From NCBI GenBank assembly GCA_016617855.1, contig JAECUM010016812.1, positions 1 to 64,000 of the forward strand: a DNA stretch of 64,000 bases, given 5' to 3'. Positions 1 through 7,189 of this stretch are shown piece after piece (position 1 is the stretch's first letter; every line of letters begins with the position of its first letter). Origin of the DNA: Megalonaias nervosa (lineage: Eukaryota; Mollusca; Bivalvia; Unionida; Unionidae). Position numbers and translations under genes: made by a program. Under the pieces are notes generated by a model that made no database searches, was not told the origin of the DNA, and was given only the letters and a program-made list of their open reading frames with translations.

Positions 1-2
1 TG

Positions 3-617
3 ACTCCAACAATATCTGAAGAAGATCGGTTACTATCTTTTATGAGTCAAGGCGGTAAATCAACGTTGTCATGGTTAACGATGACCACAGATGCTATCCA
101 GAGTAATATTAATGGTTTATTTACATGGAAGATAGCATCACAGCAAGGTGTTTCTGCACCGCGACATATATTTATTGCGCTTCAAAATACTGCACGAGTA
201 AATAATCAAACACAAAATATAATGATATTTGATAAACTCGGTGTTTCTGAGGTTTCATTAAGGATAAATGGACATCAAGAACCATCCGAAGATATTTTGT
301 GAAATTTCGATCAAAACCATGTAGCACGTGCATATCATCGATTAATGTCGTTCATGGGACGTGATCAAAATATTGATACTGGTTTACAAATATCGCAGCT
401 AGATTTTACATCGCTGTATCCGATTTATTACTTTTCACTAGAACATTTAGATTTAACCAGACAATCTGTTGTAGATGTTCATTTTCGAGCTCGTGTGATT
501 CGAGGAGTTATTGCTAATTACAGAGCAATAGCCGTTATACTCAGCGATAAATCGATGTTACTCGAAGGTGTTGGTGGACGAATGAGAGTTATTGATGCCC
601 CAGTAGAAAACATGTAA
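3..617 (+). pseudogene. Polinton major capsid protein, C-terminal part (interrupted)
   Basis: The reading frame is open at the left window edge, so the gene starts outside. About 204 codons are visible, in one frame, broken by a TGA at 300-302. The frame resumes at once and ends at TAA 617. Segments such as FIALQNT and a later YPIYYFSLEHLDL resemble the second jelly roll of double-jelly-roll capsid proteins of Mavericks and adenovirus relatives; position directly upstream of the pX-like and protease genes fits the usual Polinton virion block. The assignment rests on motif memory and gene order, not on a search. The N-terminal half and the left terminal inverted repeat are beyond the window. 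The in-frame stop suggests decay or a sequencing substitution. Confidence 0.55.
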
Positions 618-640
618 TTAGATCGTTCATAATATTAATA

Positions 641-1099
641 ATGTTATATCATCACATTAGTGTGAGTCTGACTCCTGGTCAGATCAAAAAGCTGCAATCA
701 GCATCAAAAAATAATTATGGAATAAAAATATCGCTAAAGCGAGAACAGATGACCGGCGCAAATAAACTATCGTTGACCAAGCGTCAGTTCAGAAACTTCA
801 ATGACGCTAAAAAATCAAATAAAGGCGTCAAACTTAATCTTTCTGCGGGCGCCATCAAAGATATTGTTAAAACGGGTGGTATATTTCCGCTTCTTGCAGC
901 AATACCAGCATTAATAGCAGCTGCAGCCCCAGCTGTTGCAAAGGCAGCTGCGTTAGGTGCTGTTGGAACTGCTGCTGGAATGGCGTTAAAGAAAGCAACT
1001 GGACAAGGAATCAAAAAAAAGGGAAGAGGTTTAAGATTACCAGGGACCCCGCCTTCATGGTACGGAAGGGGTCTAAGATTACCAGGGACAGTTTACTAA
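641..1099 (+). CDS. pX-like virion core / membrane-active protein
   Basis: A 152-residue basic protein. Residues 1-78 are rich in Lys, Arg and Asn; residues 79-116 form a long Ala/Gly-rich hydrophobic stretch; the tail is basic with the motif GRGLRLPG present twice (one at about 129, one at about 142). Basic tail plus hydrophobic centre next to the protease gene is the layout of the adenovirus pX/pVI-like proteins described for adintoviruses and Polintons, which bind DNA or disrupt membranes. The ATG follows 'attaata' directly. Whether it is processed by the adjacent protease is not visible; the duplicated Gly-rich motif could hold cleavage sites but I cannot show that. An antisense Ala-rich frame over it is a shadow. 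Confidence 0.6.
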   Translation: MLYHHISVSLTPGQIKKLQSASKNNYGIKISLKREQMTGANKLSLTKRQFRNFNDAKKSNKGVKLNLSAGAIKDIVKTGGIFPLLAAIPALIAAAAPAVAKAAALGAVGTAAGMALKKATGQGIKKKGRGLRLPGTPPSWYGRGLRLPGTVY

Positions 1100-1107
1100 T
1101 AAGACCA

Positions 1108-1509
1108 ATGTCCAATTTTGATTTACTTAATGTTGCTAAGCAATTAAAAATAAAAAATTTTAGAGGTGTTTTTATGCGCGATCAATTACCTACCGTTGCA
1201 ATGCAACATGAAACCGGTATTATTAATCTCGATAAAAACTCTGGTCCAGGCACGCACTGGGTCGCATATGCAATTGATCCACGTGGAATTATTTATTTTG
1301 ATTCTTATGGATTAGCACCACCAAAAGAATTTTTAGAGTACGTTACCGGCGATATTCCAATCTGGTATTCAACGCTACCAACACAAAAAATAACTGATCC
1401 TCCAATATGCGGTCGTGAAACCCTCGCTATGCTTGATACTGTATCAAAATCAACAGCTCCGCCTCATAAAGTCGTACACGCGTTCACTACGCTACGTCAT
1501 AACACTTAA
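1108..1509 (+). CDS. Adenain-type cysteine protease (PRO)
   Basis: A 133-residue protease of the adenain / Ulp1-like fold that matures virion proteins. Visible catalytic set, numbering from the ATG at 1108: His50 in GTHWVAY, Asp65 in YFDSYG, Gln93 and Cys101 in PPICG. Order and spacing match adenain (His, acidic, Gln, Cys), with Gln eight rather than the usual seven residues before Cys. I chose ATG 1108, nine bases after the upstream stop, because the frame upstream (to 1057) lies inside the pX-like gene and lacks family likeness. No stops or frameshifts, so this gene looks intact. Family length is usually 120-200 residues. Confidence 0.85.
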   Translation: MSNFDLLNVAKQLKIKNFRGVFMRDQLPTVAMQHETGIINLDKNSGPGTHWVAYAIDPRGIIYFDSYGLAPPKEFLEYVTGDIPIWYSTLPTQKITDPPICGRETLAMLDTVSKSTAPPHKVVHAFTTLRHNT

Positions 1510-1528
1510 ACTGATATCAGTAAATATA

Positions 1529-2625
1529 ATGGTAGATATTTATGGAAGATCCTCAGGTAAAACTCAGAAGTTCGATTTATCTAAATATGCAACTCTTGAT
1601 CAGCTCAGAAATGAAATCGATGATTTATTAAATATCACAAATGTGGATCAAAATGAAGTCGTCGTTTTTCAGGACAAACAAGGACGATTAAAAACGAGTA
1701 ACATACAACTACCAGATGTGCTTATACGAATTCCCAACGCGGTTGTTAATAATATCGTTACTTTCACTGATCGGGGTAAAATACAGGATTCCGGTAAGTC
1801 GGTTAACGATTATGTTAAGAAAACTGGTGATGTATTTACCGGTAACATTATTATGTCAAGAAGAAAAATTACATATCTTGGAGATCCAATCGCAGATACA
1901 GACGCAGCAACAAAAAATACGTCGATGATCAAGAATCCAAATACGTGTCAGTGCGCGGTGGTACAATGCGTGCATTTCTCGACATGAATAATAATGGTAT
2001 TAATAATCTCAGAACACCAGAAACAGATTTCGACGCTGCAACGAAGAAATACGTCGACGATAGGGAAATTCCAATAACTACTTCATTAACGACTATCAAT
2101 GATGGAATTGCTACATTTAGAACTGAATATTTTAATCATGTACAAACATTTCTAAATTTTCGTAGAAATGTAAACAGAAATATTAACGAATTTTTTGGAA
2201 CTCCACCAACTATTATTATTAATCTCGCTGACATTAACGCAAGACTCAACGATATCATTAGTGGTATTCCTAACATTATTCAAAAAACTAATCTCGTTAA
2301 AATTCCTCACGGACGAGCTAACAATATCGTGTACACAGTCTCATCAGGAAAAGCAACATGGTCGCAGGAAAATAACACTTTTAAACACACTGCAGAGGTT
2401 ACTGGTGTATACAGATTATCTGTATTTAGTAGTGCAAAATTCGGTATATTTACCACATTTCCATGGCGTCATTCAACCGATGATTTTTCTGGAATTGTGT
2501 CTATAGTGTTAAATAAAGATACTGAAGAAACGTTTATGCTAATAGCGAATGATAAAAAGTTAACCGCAGCGACTTATTGTTGGTGTATTGAGTTTGTAGC
2601 TGAAACTCCCGAATTAGTTACTTAA
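1529..2625 (+). pseudogene. Fibre-like protein with phage-type DAATKxYVD repeats, frame broken once
   Basis: Two overlapping frames (1529-1987 and 1945-2625) together read as one protein. An N-terminal ubiquitin/fibre-base-like part is followed by two units ending DAATK (about codons 125-130 of the first frame and DAATKKYVDD in the second). This repeat is typical of phage and giant-virus tail fibres and occurs in many Polintons. The C-terminal third is beta-rich (about 2310-2620) and could be a knob. The break lies in an A-run at about 1915-1922 inside the first DAATK unit, where one base appears missing. It may be a sequencing error, slippage or decay. Likely role: host attachment at the vertex, by analogy only. 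Confidence 0.6.
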
Positions 2626-2634
2626 ATAAGTATA

Positions 2635-3177
2635 ATGAATCAAGAATCATTTATCGACGTTCAACGTCACAGATACGCTCAAGTATGTGAGTGTCAAACT
2701 AAACTAAAAAATATCATCGACGATTACACGATAAAGGTAAAAAAATATCGGCGACGTATGGTTGTTATTGATATAATGGTATACTCGGTTTCTGCTGTTG
2801 TTGCTGGAACTGGATTATTACTATCAACAATAACGATGACAGCGCCTGCAGTTGTAACAATTATAGTTTCAACGGCAACAACATGTGCAGGTATTTTCAG
2901 TATTATCTCTAAGAAAATATCTACGTGTACAAATGATACACTAAACGAGTATATAATGAAATTGTACACAGCAACAGCCGCCTACACTAAATTATGCTCG
3001 TATATTTCAGCGTATCTCAGTGATGGTAAAATATCCGATGAGGAGTTCGTAACGATAATGAAAACCTACGATGAAGCATTCATAATCGCTAGTGACAATA
3101 ACGGAAAAGATGGAGAATTAAATAATAACGATAATAATAATGTCATCGTTAGAATTACTTCAGCAGATCGTAGCTAA
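2635..3177 (+). CDS. Two-helix membrane protein of Polintons, function unknown
   Basis: A 180-residue protein starting nine bases after the fibre stop. Residues 1-42 are charged with KVKKYRRR just before the membrane; residues 43-65 and 69-92 are two hydrophobic segments rich in Val, Ala, Thr, Ser and Gly; the tail carries an Asn/Asp run (NNNDNNN). The pattern K-x-x-K-Y-R-R, Asp, then two small-residue helices recurs in the right-hand element (53799-54050) and in the fragment at 41.5 kb, always directly downstream of a fibre-like gene, so it is a conserved virion-block gene. A holin- or internal-membrane-like role is possible but unproven. Its last 38 bases overlap the next gene. Confidence 0.65.
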   Translation: MNQESFIDVQRHRYAQVCECQTKLKNIIDDYTIKVKKYRRRMVVIDIMVYSVSAVVAGTGLLLSTITMTAPAVVTIIVSTATTCAGIFSIISKKISTCTNDTLNEYIMKLYTATAAYTKLCSYISAYLSDGKISDEEFVTIMKTYDEAFIIASDNNGKDGELNNNDNNNVIVRITSADRS

Positions 3178-4240
3178 TACAACGCCGTCAAAAACTACTA
3201 TGATATCATTAAGTTCAACCAATCCTGAATTTAGCGTTAACTTTCCAACTGCAATTCAAGCAAAGGAAATAGCGCTAGCACGATTACGAGTTTATCATAG
3301 CTGGCCTAATATTAGATCAAAACCGTTTGGTGGACAACAACCAAATAATTCACTGGTATTTGCAAATAAAAATAAACCAGATGGAACACCTGATTGGCAA
3401 GTTGTTGGAATTTCAACGGGCAGTTATCAAATAGAACAGATTAATGATGAGTTCCAACGCAGAATTAAATCTATCACAGGAAAAGAATCTAAAATAGCGA
3501 TCACTGTTCATGAACCAACATTATCAGCGGCGATTGAAATAAATTCTCCTGATTACCTCGTAGATACTTATCAGAGTTCGATCAGATCCGTGTTAGGATG
3601 GCCTGATGTTCCACCGGTTTATAATGGAGTTTTAGAACCAACTAAAGATGAGTTTAAAACGAGTGAAGAAAAATTCATTAAAGAACCAGAATATCGAGAA
3701 AAATATCCATGGATTTTAATAAGATTTAAATTTAATCCAAACGACAATTATTATTACTTTACCGATTTTGACGGTCAAAGGATCCCTAAGATAACTAGAT
3801 CAGTAGTATTTACTGTTATCATTACGCCAGGGGCGCAAGATCTAGATATTGTTAATGAAAAATTTATTAAACAGTTTTTAGATACTCTTAAACCCGAATA
3901 CGATAAAACGTTTAATGATTTAAGAAATTTATTTATTTCATTATCACAACATTATAATAAAAGTGTAAAGCAGCAAATAATCGAGTTAATAAAACACTTA
4001 AATGGTATCTTATTCGATTTATACATCGCCAATCGAAGTACCATAAACGTTGCGACAACACTCAATAGTTCTTACACTGATCCAGAATTTAAACAATTAT
4101 TTCTTGATCATTATAAAATAACAGAAAAAGATTTACAAACATTTGTTATACCAGATTTAAATAACGCTGAAATAAAGAAATCATTAAATGATCTTATTGA
4201 AGAATATTATCCGGGAGTAATTGAATCATGGAAAAAATAG
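3140..4240 (+). CDS. Polinton minor capsid protein (penton-like)
   Basis: A 366-residue intact frame. Residues about 18-60 contain a strand-rich stretch with AKEIALARLRVYHSWPNI, typical of the N-terminus of the Maverick minor capsid (penton) protein; STGSYQIEQIN follows near residue 95, another family signature, then LGWPDVPP. The C-terminal third (about 240-366) is helical and charged. The single-jelly-roll penton forms the five-fold vertices of the predicted capsid. It overlaps the preceding membrane-protein gene and the next gene (ATG 4228), indicating tight packing. The right-hand element has a homologue in which the C-terminal helical part is clearly alignable but weakly conserved. Confidence 0.7.
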   Translation: MSSLELLQQIVANTTPSKTTMISLSSTNPEFSVNFPTAIQAKEIALARLRVYHSWPNIRSKPFGGQQPNNSLVFANKNKPDGTPDWQVVGISTGSYQIEQINDEFQRRIKSITGKESKIAITVHEPTLSAAIEINSPDYLVDTYQSSIRSVLGWPDVPPVYNGVLEPTKDEFKTSEEKFIKEPEYREKYPWILIRFKFNPNDNYYYFTDFDGQRIPKITRSVVFTVIITPGAQDLDIVNEKFIKQFLDTLKPEYDKTFNDLRNLFISLSQHYNKSVKQQIIELIKHLNGILFDLYIANRSTINVATTLNSSYTDPEFKQLFLDHYKITEKDLQTFVIPDLNNAEIKKSLNDLIEEYYPGVIESWKK

Positions 4241-4602
4241 CCCCACCACCGGTTATACTAAAACACAATAACAATCCCTTTGGTGCCGGACGTCATATAT
4301 CGCCAGGCATTGTAAATATAACAACAACAATTGCAGTTAATCTGGTATGTGATGTTATTGAAGGTAGCTATCAGGTAGATCTTTCTAAGTCTAGCCAGGC
4401 CCAGCAAGGGTACATATTATTCAGTTTTAGCCCGTTGGTTCCTCCCGGTTCGTTAATTGTATCAGAGCCAATTAATCCCGTGTACCTGCGAGTTCATAAT
4501 CCGTTATTATCAAGAATACACTTTAAACTCACAGACCAAAATAATAGAATTCTGGACACGAGGAACGAAGTACTAAATATAAACCTGTATGTGAAATATT
4601 AA
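4228..4602 (+). CDS. Small conserved Polinton protein overlapping the minor capsid gene
   Basis: A 124-residue frame whose ATG lies inside the last codons of the minor capsid gene (13-base overlap). N-terminus carries a PPP motif and GRHISPG; the centre GSYQVDL, QAQQGYIL and the C-terminal NPLLSRIHFKLTD are beta-rich. By hand alignment with the homologue at 63044-63391 in the right-hand element I count 78 identical residues of about 113 aligned, apart from a 10-residue deletion there. That is much higher than for the adjacent capsid gene tail. The C-terminus resembles the last strands of a jelly roll. A capsid accessory or second minor capsid protein is the best guess; no known name. Confidence 0.65.
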   Translation: MEKIAPPPVILKHNNNPFGAGRHISPGIVNITTTIAVNLVCDVIEGSYQVDLSKSSQAQQGYILFSFSPLVPPGSLIVSEPINPVYLRVHNPLLSRIHFKLTDQNNRILDTRNEVLNINLYVKY

Positions 4603-4990
4603 TACGTTATTATAACAAAAAAAAATATCCGGATGTCTATAATATTATATTTTTTTTGTTTACATAAAATCCGTGCACAATGAAATCTATTATCTAAAAG
4701 GCTGTGGCTGCATATTGATTATTCCATAACAGCTGTGCGTAAAGTTATTTTAAGAACCGCTATATAACTAAATCAATATCCGCTGTTACGGCTTTACGTA
4801 TAGACTCAGTGTTATATATATTTTTTGGAAACTAGAAATATAAAATCTCATTTTAGACAGAAATGATGTTTCAGTCCCTACGACAATCGTTTTCGTTAAT
4901 TATTTAGTGATCTATCTGTTTTCTGTAAGCCGCTGTTAGTGAAGCAGCAAATATTTTATATATTACTTAAATTTAACTGTATTATTGATA
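4603..4990. other. Intergenic, AT-rich, no gene seen
   Basis: No open frame of note. Begins with A- and T-runs that could end transcription of the capsid block, and contains imperfect dyads around 4700-4800 ('ctgtggctg', 'cgctgttacgg'). It leads into the candidate structured RNA. Confidence 0.5.
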
Positions 4991-5245
4991 AGAGAACGAT
5001 GGCCGAAATGGTAAGACGGTTGGACGTAGATCGAAGCTCTACAGACTCTCGCGCGTTCGAGTCTCAAAAAATGCTAAAGATATTATCTTGCATTTGGCGA
5101 CTGATGCTATTTAATTGGGGGGACCCGGAGTATTTCCTCGATATCCACAACAGACAAAATACACTCTCCTATCATACACCCTTGAGGGGTGTACCTTTTA
5201 CACTCCTTAGGTTTTGTATTTGGGGAGAGTGTACAAAATCTGTTG
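4991..5245 (+). ncRNA. Candidate structured RNA with tRNA-like 5' part (left copy)
   Basis: Starts with a tRNA-like stretch: an A-box-like TGGCCGAAATGG at 4999-5010 and a B-box-like GTTCGAGTC at 5055-5063. Two adjacent perfect hairpins follow: 5026-5030 with 5038-5042 (5 bp, 7-nt loop) and 5043-5048 with 5059-5064 (6 bp). After TTAATTGGGGGG (5111-5122) comes a long stem, 5148-5169 with 5224-5245 (7 plus 10 bp around a 5-nt internal mismatch), enclosing a 7-bp hairpin 5175-5181/5187-5193. A second 'tacactcc' near 5200 could compete for the same partner. The right-hand element has the same order at similar spacing (61801-62060). Pol III transcription, as for adenovirus VA RNA, is speculation. 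Confidence 0.4.
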
Positions 5246-5284
5246 GACGTAGACAAGATTCCCCCGTCATCACCATTGTATATA

Positions 5285-5655
5285 TTTCATGTTCATAGAA
5301 TCATCATTGTATATAACCATTATCATCATTGTATATAACCATATATCATCATTGTATATATAACCATATATCATCATTGTATATAACCATATAATCATTG
5401 TATATAACCATTGTATATATAACCATTATCATCATTGTATATAACCATATATCATCATTGTATATAACCATTATCATCATTGTATATAACCATATAATCA
5501 CCTTCATTGTATATAACCATTATCTTCATTGTATATAACCATATAATCACCTTCATTGTATATAACCATTATCTTTATTGTATATAACCATATAATCACC
5601 TTCATTGTATATAACCATTATCTTCATTGTATATAACCATATATCACACACAAAA
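5285..5655. repeat. Minisatellite of about 20-bp 'atcatcattgtatataacc' units
   Basis: Roughly twenty degenerate copies of a 15-25 bp unit containing TTGTATATAACCAT, some with a CTTC or CACCTTC variant, between the candidate RNA and the small ORF. Rich in TATATAA, so it could also supply promoter-like sequence to the ORF at 5725. Unit lengths are irregular and there are no unique spacers. Confidence 0.9.
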
Positions 5656-5656
5656 C

Positions 5657-5687
5657 AGCTCCCTGACAAAAAAAAGTCATGGGAGCT
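5657..5687 (+). terminator. Hairpin followed by T-run
   Basis: AGCTCCCTGAC at 5657-5667 pairs with GTCATGGGAGCT at 5676-5687 over an A-rich loop, with one internal mismatch, followed by TTTTTTTT at 5692-5699. It sits 38 bases before the ATG at 5725, so it may end an upstream RNA or lie in the ORF leader. Confidence 0.4.
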
Positions 5688-5724
5688 AATATTTTTTTTA
5701 TATTAAATAAACACTTATTATATA

Positions 5725-6171
5725 ATGAATTTTGAAAATATCAATGTCATTGTTTCTGCGATTAAAAAATTACAACATAACGGTATCAATGTATCTGATT
5801 ATCTTAATGCTGAAAAGATTCTATGTGATTTTGACTCATTACAACAACGAAAGAACGAGAACAGATTTACGCTATCCGCTGATTACAAGTTCATGAAAAT
5901 TATCCAACAAGGAATGTTAAAGTCACTGGCAACTGTCACTGATGATCAGGTAAAATTGTTTGTACCTCTCTCAAACGCTATTGACAAAATCAAGCTAGAA
6001 TTATCTCATGAATACGAACAGAAAAATATCATGAATTTTCGTATAAGACAATTAAGAGAACATTGTGAAAATACGAGTGAAAATACGAGTGAAAATGACA
6101 GCGATAATGATGGACCCTTGACAGAGTCAGTGACTGTAATTATGGCTAAACAAAATCCTTGGAAAAATTGA
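5725..6171 (+). CDS. Small Polinton protein of the RNA module, unknown function
   Basis: A 148-residue frame starting at TATAATG. It is mainly helical and charged, beginning MNFENINVIV with an amphipathic N-terminal helix, and ends in an acidic repeat (ENTSENTSENDSDND). The right-hand element carries a broken homologue at 62371 whose first residues (MN-x-x-NIN-x-I) and later charged segment align. In both, the ORF lies a few hundred bases downstream of the candidate structured RNA, so the pair travels as a unit, and in both it points towards the 3' end of the next gene. No known family recognised. The acidic tail could bind basic proteins or nucleic-acid-binding partners; that is inference. 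Confidence 0.55.
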   Translation: MNFENINVIVSAIKKLQHNGINVSDYLNAEKILCDFDSLQQRKNENRFTLSADYKFMKIIQQGMLKSLATVTDDQVKLFVPLSNAIDKIKLELSHEYEQKNIMNFRIRQLREHCENTSENTSENDSDNDGPLTESVTVIMAKQNPWKN

Positions 6172-6337
6172 CATTCTGCTTAGTATAATACAACCTACAC
6201 ATATTTGACAAGTATAGACAATCAGGATAACTTTTGACATTAATTCGTATAAAACGGATAACTACGATCATTATGCTTGACGGAGCGCTAAATCATTTGG
6301 TAATATTAAAAATACAGTAGACTAAACGTATTGAAAC

Positions 6338-6818
6338 CTAATTTTTTGCAAAAAATCTTTTGGAAAAGGCAGATTTCTGTATATTTTCTGCCGCGTATTG
6401 TACTGAAGGTGGTACTATGTCAAAATATTTGGCAGCAGAATTAATTGACTTGAACACAATTTCTTCACCATCTGCATTTACAGATTTAATAGGTTTTACA
6501 GTATGTCCTACGCGACCTGTTTTCCCAAACTTACAGTTTTCACTTTGCGTGATAATACGTAGATTTCCAAGTGAGTTATCAAGTTTATTGCCGTTGATGT
6601 GATCTACCACATACCCATCCTTGATTATTCCAAAAAAACACTCGTAGGTAAATCTATGTGATAAATAATGTTTATTTCCTTTGGTATTAAACGCAAGATA
6701 ACCAGTATTGGTAACACTACCTACTGGTTTTTTTCAATCTGCAGTTTCTAATCACGCCATCACGAGATGCTTCATAATTGGTAAGGATTGGATGTGACAC
6801 AAACTCATTTTGTTCCAT
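6338..6818 (-). pseudogene. HNH homing-type endonuclease with one frame break
   Basis: ATG at 6818, preceded by TATATATAA. The N-terminal part reads as a NUMOD4-like segment (EASRDGVIRNCR). The frame then breaks at an A7 run near 6735-6745 and continues one base shifted, through a GY motif and HR, into the HNH core DHINGNKLDNSLGNL and then a NUMOD1-like helix-turn-helix (SINSAAKYFDI). The enzyme would nick or cut DNA. The right-hand copy (60877) has a break at the same site, which makes simple independent sequencing error less likely. It is transcribed against the upstream ORF and in tandem with the zinc-ribbon gene. Confidence 0.7.
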
Positions 6819-6906
6819 TTATATATATAATATTTATTTGTCTAAATCATTGTTTTTTGAAAATCTAGCGAGATAATCTTCTTCGGTTTTTATAGGAGAA
6901 TCATCG

Positions 6907-7140
6907 TTATATTTTTTTATCGTAATATCGTTTCAGCTCTCTGTATTTTTTACCACCGCATTGCGCACACAGTTGAGTTTTTCCTCGCACTCCAGCACTA
7001 CACAAAATACACGGTTTTGGTCCTAGACTTCCATTTCTGACACATTGCATATGATAACTACAGTATTTATTCACGCATGTTCTGTTACACGGAGACGTAT
7101 AACCGATTTTTAACCAGTGGCAATGATTTGGTTGAATCAT
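6907..7140 (-). CDS. Zinc-ribbon protein of Polintons, function unknown
   Basis: 77 residues from ATG 7140 (the frame can run to 7161 via TTG, but the right-hand homologue also begins MIQ). Cysteine and histidine pairs: CNRTC, then YCSYHMQC, then PKPCILC and LCAQCGGKKYR, so two or three zinc sites, followed by a basic tail RELKRYY. Small proteins with the GPKPC and CGGKKYR signatures recur in Maverick-like elements next to the polymerase gene. A DNA- or RNA-binding regulator is plausible. It is divergent from the polymerase gene, with 49 bases between the two start codons. Confidence 0.6.
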   Translation of the reverse strand: MIQPNHCHWLKIGYTSPCNRTCVNKYCSYHMQCVRNGSLGPKPCILCSAGVRGKTQLCAQCGGKKYRELKRYYDKKI

Positions 7141-7189
7141 ATACAAAAGATTAATGTTCAATTAAATATATACTTGCCCTAATTATAAT
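7141..7189. promoter_or_regulatory. Divergent promoter between zinc-ribbon and polymerase genes
   Basis: Only 49 bp separate ATG 7140 (minus) and ATG 7190 (plus). The region is AT-rich with AATATATAC and AATTATAATATG at the polymerase start. The arrangement is kept in the right-hand element (about 60463-60516). Confidence 0.4.

Noticed and set aside
784..1014. Antisense ORF over the pX-like gene
   Set aside because: Shadow of an Ala-rich coding sequence; no independent likeness.
4939..5298. 119-residue ORF over the candidate RNA
   Set aside because: Not present in the right copy, where the same block carries stops; RNA structure explains the conservation better.
5285..5655. CRISPR-like array
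   Set aside because: Units are irregular, contiguous and without unique spacers, in eukaryotic DNA; it is a minisatellite. The same holds for 49090-50095.
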